The notes under the pieces are model-generated. The model saw nothing but the letters and a program-made list of their open reading frames with translations. It was not told where the DNA came from and did not search any database. A stretch of 51,791 bases of DNA from a bacterium. Its GTDB lineage: Bacteria > Moduliflexota > Moduliflexia > Moduliflexales > JAUQPW01. The stretch's first letter is position 1; every line of letters starts with the position of its first letter. The stretch is from assembly GCA_030550175.1 (NCBI GenBank), contig JAUQPW010000029.1, forward strand, positions 1-51,791, in the 5' to 3' direction. Made by a program: the position numbers and the translations under genes. Below, in pieces: positions 17,322 to 26,676 of the stretch.

Positions 17322-17516
17322 ATGGAAAAAAAAGAAATCGAATTTATTATAAAACCCAATGGAGAGGTGGAATTTACCGTTAAAGGAGTCAAAGGAAAAA
17401 AATGTGTCCCTCTGGCCGATCTGTTTAAAACCCTGGGAGAAGTAACAAATTCCAAGAATACCTCGGAGTATTACGAAGAGGATAAAGAAGATAAGGTAAG
17501 GACCTATAAAGTCTAA
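17322..17516 (+). CDS. DUF2997 family small protein
   Basis: 64 residues. The N-terminus EIEFIIKPNGEVEFTVKGVKG, the single Cys with following helix (KCVPLADLFKTLGEV) and the acidic YYEEDKED tail match DUF2997, a small family encoded beside DUF1257. ATG 17322 follows the DUF1257 stop by one base; an overlapping earlier start at 17301 would run into the neighbour and has no family support. Last gene of the helicase operon. The 284 bases downstream contain only a short cccgga/tccggg hairpin (17674-17688) and no clear terminator. Confidence 0.78.
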   Translation: MEKKEIEFIIKPNGEVEFTVKGVKGKKCVPLADLFKTLGEVTNSKNTSEYYEEDKEDKVRTYKV

Positions 17517-17800
17517 GAAAGTGTCCTATACTGTGAGAGGGAATTTTCTTAAAGATAGGTAATCTAGCCTTTCTGACTTGTAAGAACATCCAGGATGAAA
17601 CGTGGAAAAGCAAAAATACAGGTAAAAAAAGAGATTCTTACGGCACCCGTGCTTGTTCTATCCCTAGATCTCATCCCGGATGCTCCGGGTAGTTCCGGAA
17701 TTCCTGGAACTTCCTTCTAATGAAATTAATGAAAAATTTCTTCTCCCCTTCAAGTTAAATTCTTCCGGCCCGACTAGGTTTTCTTCACCTCACAAGTTCC

Positions 17801-18286
17801 CTACTTAACCGGATTAAAATCGGCCGGTTTATCTCTCATGACATAAAACAGGCAATCTTCCTCATCACCGCAACGGCCTTGATGGATCATACCGGCTGGT
17901 ATATATCCATACGTACCCGGACCAATCACCAACTCCTTTCCCCCCTCAAGGGGAATGGTTAATTTGCCTTTCACTCCAACAATTTGCTCGGCATTACTAT
18001 GCCAGTGTTTTACACCCACAAAGGATTTAGGCAGTCGGATCAAGACATCAGATGGTTCTTTTGTTGGATCTCCTCGAAGAACGGCGACTTCACAGCCATC
18101 CGGTGCATCAGGTCTACAGGGGCTCCATTTGACGCTGTCTGGGGTAATATTCAACGGATCGGTAGTAACCTGGGGTCGTTGCTTTTCCTGGGAAGAAGCC
18201 GTATCGAATAGGATCCAGGTAGCTGATACCCCAAAAATCAGAATAACGGAAACAAACTTATAGGAATATGCAGGATTGGATAACAT
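17801..18286 (-). CDS. Secreted or membrane-anchored cupin-domain protein
   Basis: 161 residues. An N-terminal hydrophobic segment (FVSVILIFGVSATWILF) acts as signal or anchor. A single cupin barrel covers about residues 60-150, with metal-type motifs VGVKHWHSNAEQIVGVKGKL and GTYGYIPAGMIHQG (His-His-Glu and His in the usual positions). Four cysteines (CRPDAPDGC; CGDEEDC) could form disulfides in the periplasm. ATG 18286 has GGAGAG upstream. Function is unknown beyond probable metal binding. It is the last gene of a minus-strand run that includes the unknown protein and coaX. Confidence 0.82.
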   Translation of the reverse strand: MLSNPAYSYKFVSVILIFGVSATWILFDTASSQEKQRPQVTTDPLNITPDSVKWSPCRPDAPDGCEVAVLRGDPTKEPSDVLIRLPKSFVGVKHWHSNAEQIVGVKGKLTIPLEGGKELVIGPGTYGYIPAGMIHQGRCGDEEDCLFYVMRDKPADFNPVK

Positions 18287-18300
18287 AGTTGCTCTCCTTT

Positions 18301-18999
18301 CTAAAAGAAATCAAATGTGGGAAGTGAGAAGAGATCGCGTAGTTCTTTATGGATTACGGCCTGGAGCGTCTCCTGATAAATGTGGGGGCTCATATTCTCT
18401 TTATAATGTACTAATTTTTGTTCAGCCTGCACGGAGAGCCGTTCTATCTGAGTAACCGGTAATGTCTTCTTAATGGCCAGGATCAACTTCTCTTCCAACT
18501 CCTTCAACCAACCGTGAACCTGGGCAGGGTCAAAAGTCGAGGGCATCTCCTCAACCTGAGAACGAAGGGAATTCAGAGAGGACATAGTTTGCTGTAGAGC
18601 CTCAAAAATCTGTTGATATGCCGGCATTTCTAAGAACTGGCTGAGTTGGGTAATAAGTTTATTCAGGTGTTGGAGCAGCTTCTCGTGTTCTGTTTGTAAA
18701 GGTTTGGCCTTTTGTAATTCCGATTCGGGTTTCCCCAGAACCATCTCTTGATAGGTCTGCCAGCAATTCTCCACATCATATTGACAATAGGCCAGGGAAC
18801 GAATGACCTCTTCTTCTGAATCTTTTTTCTCCTTGAAGCGGGCAAAGGCGGTATCGATTCCCTTAAAAACAACTTCCAGGGGAATACCTCGTTCTTCCCA
18901 GGATTTAACAATAGGCCAGTCAATGGGGGCCAGGCTTGCCGCCCGTTCACGTTTTTGGATGAAGTATTTTTCAATTTCTTCAAGGTACATAGGATTCAT
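18301..18999 (-). CDS. Hypothetical protein, predicted helical
   Basis: 232 residues, almost entirely alpha-helical by composition (Leu, Glu, Gln, Lys), without signal peptide or membrane segment. An N-terminal part (about 1-90) contains IVKSWEERGIPLEVVFKGID, reminiscent of helical DNA-replication or primosome accessory domains (DnaD-like), but this is only an impression. The C-terminal half resembles a coiled coil. It starts 33 bp after coaX and ends 14 bp before the cupin gene. No function can be assigned. Confidence 0.7.
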   Translation of the reverse strand: MNPMYLEEIEKYFIQKRERAASLAPIDWPIVKSWEERGIPLEVVFKGIDTAFARFKEKKDSEEEVIRSLAYCQYDVENCWQTYQEMVLGKPESELQKAKPLQTEHEKLLQHLNKLITQLSQFLEMPAYQQIFEALQQTMSSLNSLRSQVEEMPSTFDPAQVHGWLKELEEKLILAIKKTLPVTQIERLSVQAEQKLVHYKENMSPHIYQETLQAVIHKELRDLFSLPTFDFF

Positions 19000-19032
19000 C
19001 TTAGGGGTCTGAAGTTGAGAAAAACCTGGAAC

Positions 19033-19809
19033 TTAGGACCGTTGGCCTCTGTTTTTTTCAAATATAATCCGTAGCCCTTCCAGCGTCAAATGAGGAAGAA
19101 CTTTTTGGATTTCCTGGGATTCATCCCCAATGAGATGGGCCAGCCCACCCGTTGCGATAATGATCGGATTGGAACCAAGCTCTCTTTTCATCCGCCCAAT
19201 AATTCCATCAACCAGAGAAACGTATCCATAAAAAAGTCCTGATTCTATGCTGGATACAGTATTTTTTCCTATTACCTTTTCCGGTTTACGGATACCCACT
19301 TTAGGTAGCTTGGCGGTTCGTTGAAACAGAGCTTCTGCGGAGATAGAAATTCCAGGAGTTATCACGCCCCCTAGATATTCTCCTCGCTCTGATACAGCAC
19401 AAAAAGTAGTTGCAGTCCCAAAATCGACAATGATGAGAGGTCCTCCGAACATATCAAAGGCCGCCACGGCATTAACAATTCGATCTGCACCGACTTCTTT
19501 GGGATTATCATAAAGAATCGGCATGCCGGCATGAAGACTCGGCTCGATAACCAGGGGATCCTGATGAAAATACCGACGGGAGGTTTCTTCTAAAACTCCT
19601 GTCAAAGGTGGAACTACAGAAGAAATTGCAACCCCCCTGACCTGTTCAGGATTGAGGCCTGCAATTTGGAAAAATTCCCGCATGAGAATACCGTGTTCAT
19701 CGACCGTTCGCTCTCTCTGAGTTGAGATACGCCAGCTATTTAAAAGGACTTTTCCCTTATAAACCCCAAGGACAATGTTGGTATTACCAATATCGATAAC
19801 AAGTAACAA
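19033..19809 (-). CDS. coaX: Type III pantothenate kinase
   Basis: ATP-dependent phosphorylation of pantothenate, first step of coenzyme A synthesis. 258 residues with the ASKHA fold: phosphate 1 loop VIDIGNTNIVLGVY at the N-terminus, catalytic GADRIVNAVAAF near 100, IVDFGTATTFCAVS near 123 and GGVITPGIS near 144, plus ATGGLAHLIG near 220. Complements coaBC found at 37.8 kb. The start codon is TTG 19809, and an 8-bp tandem repeat abuts it immediately upstream, so no Shine-Dalgarno sequence is visible. It is usually paired with birA, as here. Confidence 0.96.
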   Translation of the reverse strand: MLLVIDIGNTNIVLGVYKGKVLLNSWRISTQRERTVDEHGILMREFFQIAGLNPEQVRGVAISSVVPPLTGVLEETSRRYFHQDPLVIEPSLHAGMPILYDNPKEVGADRIVNAVAAFDMFGGPLIIVDFGTATTFCAVSERGEYLGGVITPGISISAEALFQRTAKLPKVGIRKPEKVIGKNTVSSIESGLFYGYVSLVDGIIGRMKRELGSNPIIIATGGLAHLIGDESQEIQKVLPHLTLEGLRIIFEKNRGQRS

Positions 19810-19927
19810 TGGGAGTATGGGAGTATGGGGGTATGGGAGTATGGGAGTGTGGGAGTATGGGGGTATGGGAGTGTGGGGAGATTTACCCCCCTACCTCCAT
19901 ACTCCTATACGCTCATACTCCCATACC
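19809..19927. repeat. 8-bp short tandem repeat with inverted half (ATGGGAGT units)
   Basis: About nine copies of ATGGGAGT (variants GTGGGAGT, ATGGGGGT) from 19809 to 19878, an A/T/C-rich spacer, then degenerate complementary units (ACTCCTAT, ACTCCCAT) from about 19894 to 19927. The two halves can form a long hairpin. It directly touches the coaX start codon and lies in the birA-coaX gap. Confidence 0.85.
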
Positions 19928-20001
19928 TTCTATCCTCTTCAAGGTCTTTCATGGGTTGATAGTTAAAAACTGTAAAGGAATAGAACTTAGAATACTTTAA
20001 C

Positions 20002-20793
20002 TCACTTTTGAGCTATCAGGGCTACGTCTCCTGTTACGATGGGTCTTTCTTGACCGGAGTCTTCTCTTACATAAAGGGTTCCGTCCTGTTCTACCCGGGT
20101 TGCCAGGCCTCGGATAATTTCCTCACCAATTTTAATTTCGACTTGATTTCCCAGGGTACAGGATAAGGAGCGCCAGGTCTCAAAGAGTTTGGGGAAATTT
20201 CCTTCTAAAATCAGAAAATACCATTTTTCGAGATTTCTTAGAAGGTTTTGTATTAAAGGGATCCGCCGAACAGGATAACCTGATTCCAGCATCAACGAAG
20301 TGACCTGATCCTGTAATTCCTGAGGGAACTGAACGATATTTGCGTTGATTCCAATTCCTATTACGGCCCAATGAATTCGATCCGGTCCTGCTTTAAGCTC
20401 AGTAAGAATGCCTCCTACCTTTTTATTTCTGATCATGAGATCATTCGGCCATTTAATTTGTACTTCCAGGCCAGACAAATGACGCAATGTTTCAGCGGCT
20501 GCTACGGCAGCCATGAAAGTTATCTGATAGGCCTTTTGTGGAGGAAGTGGAGGTTTTAGAATAACCGATAGATAGATCCCCTCTCCGGGTGGAGAATACC
20601 AGGACCGCCCCATACGTCCTCTCCCGCGCGTCTGTGATTCGGCCAGCACCACGGTACCTTCCAAAGCTCCTTTAGAAGCCAGTTCTAAGGCAACATCGTT
20701 GGTTGAGTGGACTTCGTATTCCCAGATGATATGATGGCCTATTAATCGGGTATTCAGAGAATTTTGAATTTCAAGGGGATTTAACTTCAACAA
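20002..20793 (-). CDS. birA: Biotin--[acetyl-CoA-carboxylase] ligase
   Basis: Attaches biotin to the biotin carrier domain of carboxylases. 263 residues, a class I BirA lacking the N-terminal DNA-binding domain, so it cannot be a biotin-operon repressor. Landmarks: STNDVALELA near residue 30, the biotinyl-AMP loop SQTRGRGRMGRSWYSPPGEG near 54-73, IKWPNDLMIRNKKVGGILTE near 113-132, then a small C-terminal SH3-like domain (EIIRGLATRVEQDGTL). Start TTG 20793 is the best available, with AAGGG upstream. Neighbour of coaX, a common pairing. Confidence 0.95.
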   Translation of the reverse strand: MLKLNPLEIQNSLNTRLIGHHIIWEYEVHSTNDVALELASKGALEGTVVLAESQTRGRGRMGRSWYSPPGEGIYLSVILKPPLPPQKAYQITFMAAVAAAETLRHLSGLEVQIKWPNDLMIRNKKVGGILTELKAGPDRIHWAVIGIGINANIVQFPQELQDQVTSLMLESGYPVRRIPLIQNLLRNLEKWYFLILEGNFPKLFETWRSLSCTLGNQVEIKIGEEIIRGLATRVEQDGTLYVREDSGQERPIVTGDVALIAQK

Positions 20794-21090
20794 ATCTGAA
20801 TCCCTTACCCTTTCCAGGGTAGATTTTTCGAAGTATCGGTAAGGATGCCACTACCCTATCCCTCCTCCCTTTACCAAAGGAGGAAGTTAAGGTAGAGAGA
20901 CCTATCCGCCATGTTGTTGACTTAAGAAATCTTTTTCGTGAATTAACAACCGACGCGACAGGTAGAACGAATCAACTCTTCATCCCGGGGAAACAATATT
21001 TCACTTTAAACCCTCAGTCAACATGGTAGACGCTGACCCCCATGATACCTTTACAAAAAACCCGACCTGGAAAAAGGGTGAGGGAAGGAA
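20794..21090. other. Intergenic region between birA and valS
   Basis: No gene seen. A short palindrome (cctcctccctttaccaaaggagg, about 20865-20885) and related ttaccc/gggtaa pairs near 20810-20830 resemble the other junction repeats of the window. Just after the valS stop, on the minus strand, a weak CACCC...GGGT stem followed by six T's (about 21053-21080) may be the terminator of the che-valS operon. Confidence 0.4.
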
Positions 21091-23817
21091 TTATGAAACC
21101 AAATCCTTAAGCCTTTGCAAGTGCCCTTCTAGCTTTTTTCGGGTGGTTATCATCTCTTCCTGTCGAGTTTTTTCTTTCTCAACCACATCGGCAGGTGCTT
21201 TACTTAAAAATTCTGGATTGGAGAGCCTCACTTCAATCCTACGGATCTCTTTTTCGATTTTATCCACCTCTTTATGAAGCCGATTTAATTCATCGGTTAT
21301 ATTAATCAAACCCTTAAGAGGTAGAAAGATCTCAACCTCACCATAAACATCGGTCGCAGAAAATTCAGGTCTGACCAGCTCCTTGCCTATCTGGATATTT
21401 TCAGCCCTTGTAAGGGTAAACAGGTAGGATCGGTACTGATGGAGTAAGGACTCCACTTCCGGATTCTGCGTTCTCAACAGAAGTTCTATTTTGGTTGCCG
21501 GGGGTAAGTTAACTTCGCTTCGAATATTTCTCACCTTTGCAATGACACCCATTAACAATCCCATTTTCTGCTCAGCTTCGGGATCTTGATAATGAGGTTC
21601 TACCGTGGGAAACGGGGCGATCATGATACTTTCGGCCTCAGACTCATGGGGTAGCTTCTGCCAGATTTCTTCAGTAACAAAGGGCATAACGGGATGAAGA
21701 AGTCGTAAAGCCGTCTCTAAAACCTTAACTAAAACATATTGGGCTGCCATTCGCTGACCAGATCTAGTCGGTTCGTGAAGGGAGGGTTTGGCCAATTCAA
21801 TATACCAATCGCAGAATTCATGCCAGATAAACTGATAAAGAATGTGGGCATATTCGTTGAACTTATATTCTGTAAGGGCTTCATTTACCTCCCGGATAAC
21901 CGATTGAAGTCGACTGAGGATCCAGCGGTCGGCCAGGGAATACTCCAGCCGGGGCGCAGGGATTGTTTCCGTATTTCTGTGCTCCCCTGTCTCTTCGGCT
22001 TCGTATCCCTTAATCTGCGCACCCCCAGAGGGTGGATAATCCTTTAAATTCATCAAGACAAATCGGGAGGCATTCCAGATTTTGTTGACAAAGTTGCGGT
22101 AACCTTCTGTGCGTTCTTCAGAGAATCGGATATCTCGGCCTTGGGCGGCAAAAGCAGCCAGGGTAAATCGAAAAGCATCGGTTCCGTATTTATCCATCAT
22201 CTGGAGAGGATCTATAACGTTACCCTTCGACTTGCTCATTTTTTGTCCTTCTGCATCCCGAACCAGAGCATGGATATAAACATCCCGGAAGGGAACATCG
22301 TGACAGAACTTGAGTCCCATCATAATCATTCGGGCCACCCAGAAAAAGAGGATATCGAAGGCCGTCACCAGGACCGATGTAGGATAAAAAAGTTCCAATT
22401 CCCTGGTTTTATCAGGCCACCCTAAGGTAGAGAAAGGCCAGAGCGCGGAACTAAACCAGGTATCCAGGACATCGGTTTCCCTTACCAGGGACGAACTTCC
22501 ACATCGCCGGCACTGCTGGGGGGTTTCCCTGGCCACATTGATTTCCTGGCAATTTTGACAAAACCAGGCCGGAATTTGATGTCCCCACCAGATTTGGCGT
22601 GAAATACACCAGTCTTTAATATGGAACATCCAATCGTAGTAAGTTTTTTCCCAGACAGAAGGAATAATCCGAATACGCCCCTCCCGAACTGCTTCAATGG
22701 CCGGTTCGGCCAGCTCTTTCATCCTGACAAACCATTGGAAAGACAGATAAGGTTCTACCACCGTCTGACACCGGTAACAGTGTCCAATGGCATGGGTATA
22801 TTTCTCGGTTTTAATCAAATAACCTTCTGCATTCAGATCTTTAAGGACGTCTTCACGGGCGGCAAATCGATCCAACCCCTGGTATTTTCCTGCCTCCCGG
22901 GTCATTTTCCCATCTTCATCGATGACAACCACCCGCAGGAGATTGTGGGTCAGTCCGATTTCAAAATCCACCGGATCGTGGGCCGGGGTTATTTTTAAAG
23001 CACCTGTTCCAAACTCCTTATCCACACGGGAATCTGCAATAATAGGGAGCTCTCGATTCATTAGAGGTAATAGGGCTTTTTTCCCGATAAAAGCCTGATA
23101 GCGCTCATCGGTAGGATTTACAGCTACGGCTGTATCCCCCAGCATGGTTTCTGGACGTGTTGTGGCAATGATTAATCCACCCGACTCCCCAACCAGGGGA
23201 TAGCGAATATAATATAACTTTCCCTCGACCTCTCTATGCTCCACTTCCAGATCTGAAAGAGCCGTCTTACAGCGTGGACACCAGTTGATAATATAGTTAC
23301 CGCGATAAATAAGACCTTCCTCATAGAGTCGAACGAAGACCTCTCGGACTGCCCGGGATAATCCTTCATCCATGGTAAAGCGTTCGCGGCTCCAATCGCA
23401 CGAAGCCCCGAGTCGCTTTAATTGACGTACGATAGTTCCTCCGGATTCTCTTCGCCACTGCCAGACCCGCTCTATAAATTTCTCCCGGCCCAGATCATAT
23501 CGGCTTTTTCCTTCTACGGCCAGCTGTCTTTCCACCACATTTTGGGTTGCAATTCCTGCATGATCCGTTCCCACTATCCATAGCGTATTATACCCTGACA
23601 TTCGTTTCCATCGAATCAAAATATCCTGAAGGGTATTGTTTAAGGCATGCCCCATATGGAGGGACCCCGTGACGTTGGGTGGGGGAATCACAATACTGTA
23701 GGGTGGCTTTGAAGCATTTAAATCGGGACTAAAAAAATTCTTTTCAGACCAAAAGGCATACCATTTCTCTTCCACCCCTTTCGGTTTGTACGTTTTGGGT
23801 AATTCACCAACCTGCAT
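21091..23817 (-). CDS. valS: Valyl-tRNA synthetase
   Basis: Charges tRNA-Val. About 908 residues; class I synthetase with the HIGH-type motif [14 protein letters not shown] near residue 43, a CP1 editing domain ([15 protein letters not shown]), zinc-type cysteine pairs (CQNCQ...CRRC), the KMSKS loop [13 protein letters not shown] near 530, an anticodon-binding domain and a C-terminal coiled-coil arm ([15 protein letters not shown]). Start ATG 23817 is the family start; an upstream in-frame codon overlaps the response regulator gene. It begins one base after that gene's stop, with AAAGGA inside the previous gene, so valS is the last cistron of the chemosensory operon. Confidence 0.97.
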   Translation of the reverse strand: MQVGELPKTYKPKGVEEKWYAFWSEKNFFSPDLNASKPPYSIVIPPPNVTGSLHMGHALNNTLQDILIRWKRMSGYNTLWIVGTDHAGIATQNVVERQLAVEGKSRYDLGREKFIERVWQWRRESGGTIVRQLKRLGASCDWSRERFTMDEGLSRAVREVFVRLYEEGLIYRGNYIINWCPRCKTALSDLEVEHREVEGKLYYIRYPLVGESGGLIIATTRPETMLGDTAVAVNPTDERYQAFIGKKALLPLMNRELPIIADSRVDKEFGTGALKITPAHDPVDFEIGLTHNLLRVVVIDEDGKMTREAGKYQGLDRFAAREDVLKDLNAEGYLIKTEKYTHAIGHCYRCQTVVEPYLSFQWFVRMKELAEPAIEAVREGRIRIIPSVWEKTYYDWMFHIKDWCISRQIWWGHQIPAWFCQNCQEINVARETPQQCRRCGSSSLVRETDVLDTWFSSALWPFSTLGWPDKTRELELFYPTSVLVTAFDILFFWVARMIMMGLKFCHDVPFRDVYIHALVRDAEGQKMSKSKGNVIDPLQMMDKYGTDAFRFTLAAFAAQGRDIRFSEERTEGYRNFVNKIWNASRFVLMNLKDYPPSGGAQIKGYEAEETGEHRNTETIPAPRLEYSLADRWILSRLQSVIREVNEALTEYKFNEYAHILYQFIWHEFCDWYIELAKPSLHEPTRSGQRMAAQYVLVKVLETALRLLHPVMPFVTEEIWQKLPHESEAESIMIAPFPTVEPHYQDPEAEQKMGLLMGVIAKVRNIRSEVNLPPATKIELLLRTQNPEVESLLHQYRSYLFTLTRAENIQIGKELVRPEFSATDVYGEVEIFLPLKGLINITDELNRLHKEVDKIEKEIRRIEVRLSNPEFLSKAPADVVEKEKTRQEEMITTRKKLEGHLQRLKDLVS

Positions 23818-23818
23818 A

Positions 23819-24937
23819 TTACTTTTTCCTTTCCAATTCAGGAAGAATCTCCTCCACAAGCTTTTGACTCAGATTACGAATCACATGTTCAAAAATTGGT
23901 AGTCGAATAAGATAGTTTGCCAATTCCTGGCTAAGAAGAGGAAGTAATTTCCCGGCCACCTTTTCGGCGATTTGATCTGCTATCACATCCATCCTTTCGG
24001 CTGAAAGGGCCATAGAAGGTTTTTGCGGTCCAGGGGGAATCGTTTCCTTAACAACCGACTCTTCGTGGAGTCTTTTCCCCTGCGGAGCAATCTCTTCTAC
24101 AGGTTCTTCTTCTAAAAACTCCTCCATTTGGGGTTCCTCTTCCTGGAACTCTTCTGAAGCAACTTCTTCCTCTGCTTCTTCTGCAATCTCTTCCTCCGGC
24201 AGAACCTCCTCAAAGATTTCTTCTTCTAAAGCCTGCTCAGTCCCCGGTTCCTCAAACTCAAGATCCTCTTCCACAGCAGCGGGTTCCTGAATAACTTCAG
24301 AGGCTGTCTTACCAACCGGTTGAGCCTGCTCTGCTTCGGCCTCTTCCAGCTTGAACTCCTCCTCCAGTACTTCCAAATCTTCTTCGGCAAATTCTTCCTC
24401 AAACTTGGGCTCATAAATTTCCCTTCTTACTTCTTTTATAGTTAACTCTTCTTCGTCCTTAGAAGCAAGTGCTTTTTCTTTAGAAGATTGCTTAGAAATA
24501 TCCGTAGGTGCTTTGGTTTTAGTAATCTGGGACCTCGAAGCGGTCACTTCAGGGGCACTTTTGGATTTACAAGCCAGCAGTAATTCCTTAACTTTTGAAA
24601 CCAATATTTGAGGTTTACAGGGTTTATTAAGAATGGCATCGGCTCCAGATTGTTTGCCCTTTTTCTCGTCGAAGTCTTCAAAAGTTCCTGCTAAAAGTAC
24701 GATGGGTAAATTACCGAATTCCTTTGTTTGTTTAAGGGTTTTACAAACTTGGTAACCATCCAGGCCCGGCATAATGGCGTCGATAAGAGCAATATCTGGC
24801 TTTTTCTGCCTTACATGATCCAGTGCGTCGGCTCCAGATCCCACGGTCACAACTTTAAAGCCTTCTTTGGTTAATGCCATTTCGCAAAGCCTTTGGGTAG
24901 CAATGCTATCATCTGCAACTAAAACAGTCTCATTCAT
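23819..24937 (-). CDS. Response regulator with long Glu-rich linker and C-terminal helical domain
   Basis: 372 residues. An N-terminal REC domain (about 1-125) has DDS acidic pair, phospho-acceptor Asp in [13 protein letters not shown] near 53 and the conserved Lys in LNKPCKP. A low-complexity linker of about 150 residues is extremely rich in Glu ([16 protein letters not shown] and similar). A C-terminal helical segment ([19 protein letters not shown]) ends in ELERKK. No output DNA-binding domain is present. The tail resembles C-termini in type IV pilus or gliding chemosensory response regulators, where it may bind a motor or polarity protein (inference). The start lies next to a repeat and has no clear Shine-Dalgarno sequence. 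Confidence 0.85.
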   Translation of the reverse strand: MNETVLVADDSIATQRLCEMALTKEGFKVVTVGSGADALDHVRQKKPDIALIDAIMPGLDGYQVCKTLKQTKEFGNLPIVLLAGTFEDFDEKKGKQSGADAILNKPCKPQILVSKVKELLLACKSKSAPEVTASRSQITKTKAPTDISKQSSKEKALASKDEEELTIKEVRREIYEPKFEEEFAEEDLEVLEEEFKLEEAEAEQAQPVGKTASEVIQEPAAVEEDLEFEEPGTEQALEEEIFEEVLPEEEIAEEAEEEVASEEFQEEEPQMEEFLEEEPVEEIAPQGKRLHEESVVKETIPPGPQKPSMALSAERMDVIADQIAEKVAGKLLPLLSQELANYLIRLPIFEHVIRNLSQKLVEEILPELERKK

Positions 24938-24943
24938 GAATGG

Positions 24944-25079
24944 TTTGTTGTCCGTTGACTATTGTCCGTTGTTCTTTGTTATAAAAAATAGAAAGGACAC
25001 AGAAATAGATTTTTGTTTTAATTTCTTCGAGTTCTGTGTCTCTCCAGGCAAAACTAAACAATGGACAATAGACAACAGG
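24944..25079. repeat. Palindromic TTGTCCR-type repeat element between cheW and the response regulator gene
   Basis: Outer arms ctattgtccgttgtt (24959-24973) and aacaatggacaatag (25057-25071) differ at one position. An inner pair of gacacagaa / ttctgtgtc units lies at about 24995-25040. Together they make a hairpin element of about 130 bp filling the gap. Related GTCCGTTGTCC tracts occur at 31256-31345 and 42600-42630. Confidence 0.75.
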
Positions 25080-25086
25080 CAAAAAA

Positions 25087-25578
25087 CTACGCTTTTAGAA
25101 CTTCCAGCTCGTTATCGTCAATCAAATTTTTCTCGTTCAGGACGATTACCAAGTCATCATGAATTTTTGCAATCCCTTCAAAATATCTATCTTCCAGGGT
25201 AGAGGCCATCTTTGGGTAGGGATAAAGCTTTTTGGGAACTGCAACGCCCCCTATCTGATCCACCTGTAATCCCATCAACTGCCCTCGCATCTCAAGAATG
25301 AGTATATTTCCCTGGATAGACGCCTCTCCCTTACGGTTTAATAATTCCTCTCTATCGGCAGAAATTTCTCCGGAGGGAAGTTCCAGCCCAAACAATTCTT
25401 TTAAATCTATAATAAAAATTTCTTTACCTCGATACCATACCTTTCCCCTGAGAATAGGTACGGGAAAATAATCTTTCTCGTAATGCCCCGCGGCCACTAC
25501 TTCGATAACAGAGCCCATGCTAATGGCAAATTTATCTTGCCTTATATCAAAATACAGAAGATTCCGAGAAATTTCCAT
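25087..25578 (-). CDS. cheW: CheW-like chemotaxis adaptor protein
   Basis: 163 residues, one CheW beta-barrel domain: YFDIRQDKFAISMGSVIEVV at the N-terminus, then VPILRGKVWYRGKEIFIIDLKELFG and ILEMRGQLMGLQVDQIGGVAV. CheW proteins couple receptors to CheA. The start lies inside the cheB gene (32-base overlap), implying coupled translation. Second CheW of the operon; the other is at 31.4 kb. Having two suggests different receptor or array partners, as in Pil-Chp-type systems. Confidence 0.85.
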   Translation of the reverse strand: MEISRNLLYFDIRQDKFAISMGSVIEVVAAGHYEKDYFPVPILRGKVWYRGKEIFIIDLKELFGLELPSGEISADREELLNRKGEASIQGNILILEMRGQLMGLQVDQIGGVAVPKKLYPYPKMASTLEDRYFEGIAKIHDDLVIVLNEKNLIDDNELEVLKA

Positions 25579-26659
25579 GCCTTACAAGGTCCATCAAGCG
25601 TCTGGCAATCAAAGGAAGGGGAACTATGTAATCCACCCCTCCCAGTTCAATAGCTGCTTTCGGCATCCCAAAAACTGTACAGGTTTGCTCATCTTGAACC
25701 AGGGTCTTTCCCTGGGCCTGCTTGATCTTATAGAGTCCCTGGGCCCCGTCAGAGCCCATACCGGTTAGAAGGACAGCAACAGCCTTCTTCCCATATACTT
25801 CGGATACAGAGCTCATAAGTACATCTACCGAAGGCCTATAACCATTCACTTTTTCGCCCCGACTTAATCGGATGATCCCGGTAGGGGTTACCTTCATATG
25901 ATGGGACCCTGGAGCAATATAAACCATACCCGTCTTGATTTTATCCCCATCCTGGGCTTCTACTACTTTTAAGGCAGTCCTCTGGTCTAACTGCTTAGCC
26001 AACTCTTTGGTAAACTTTTCGGGCATATGCTGAACAATCAAAATAGGACAGGGAAAATAAATGGGCAGTGCACTTAAAATTACATTTAGGGCCTGAGGAC
26101 CTCCAGTGGAGGAACCTATGGCCACAACAGATACACCCTCCGTGGGAGAGGGTGCGTATAATTTTGAGATATGCCTTGCGTTCAATTTTAAGGCGCGTGT
26201 CGAACCCCTCATGGAGCGGACGGATTTACTCACCGTACGAACAACTTTAATCTTAGAAGCTGTTTTTACCTTGGAAATAATCTCTTCTCGCAGACTTTCG
26301 ATATCCAGAGAGATATCTCCAGAGGGTTTGGCTATAAAATCCACCGCACCTAATTCCAGTGCCTTTAAAGTTACCTCGGCTCCATATTGAGTAACAGAAC
26401 TGATCATAACAATGGGAGTGGGATAGGATTTCATAATATGTTCAACGGCCAAAATCCCATTCATTTTAGGCATGTTTACATCCATGGTAATAACATGGGG
26501 CCGAAAGGAGGCTACTTTTTCGATAGCTTCAATTCCATTAGCTGCCGTCTCGATCACTTCCAGTTCTTCATCCTGTTGAATGATATCCGAAAGTATCTTT
26601 CGCATGACCCCTGAGTCATCTACAATGAGCACTCTAATTTTTTTCATAGGATCCTTCAT
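25547..26659 (-). CDS. cheB: Chemotaxis response regulator protein-glutamate methylesterase
   Basis: 370 residues. REC domain (about 1-125) with DDSGVMRKIL and phospho-acceptor Asp in VITMDVNMPKMNG, linker, then the methylesterase domain (about 175-360) with catalytic Ser in AIGSSTGGPQAL, His in IVQHMPEKFT and Asp in GMGSDGAQG. Removes methyl groups from receptors or deamidates Gln. The first ATG at 26659 lacks a good ribosome binding site; ATG 26647 with AAGGA four bases upstream is an alternative. No cheR methyltransferase is encoded in the operon, which is unusual. Confidence 0.95.
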   Translation of the reverse strand: MKDPMKKIRVLIVDDSGVMRKILSDIIQQDEELEVIETAANGIEAIEKVASFRPHVITMDVNMPKMNGILAVEHIMKSYPTPIVMISSVTQYGAEVTLKALELGAVDFIAKPSGDISLDIESLREEIISKVKTASKIKVVRTVSKSVRSMRGSTRALKLNARHISKLYAPSPTEGVSVVAIGSSTGGPQALNVILSALPIYFPCPILIVQHMPEKFTKELAKQLDQRTALKVVEAQDGDKIKTGMVYIAPGSHHMKVTPTGIIRLSRGEKVNGYRPSVDVLMSSVSEVYGKKAVAVLLTGMGSDGAQGLYKIKQAQGKTLVQDEQTCTVFGMPKAAIELGGVDYIVPLPLIARRLMDLVRHGNFSESSVF

Positions 26660-26676
26660 TTGTTCTAGCAGACATT

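Noticed and set aside
13373..17516. Known SNF2-containing defence systems (for example DISARM) as explanation of the operon
   Set aside because: No methyltransferase, phospholipase D, DUF1998 or nuclease gene is next to the helicase; the partners differ.
19809..19927. Possible CRISPR array
   Set aside because: Units are 8 bp and contiguous, with no unique spacers and no cas genes.
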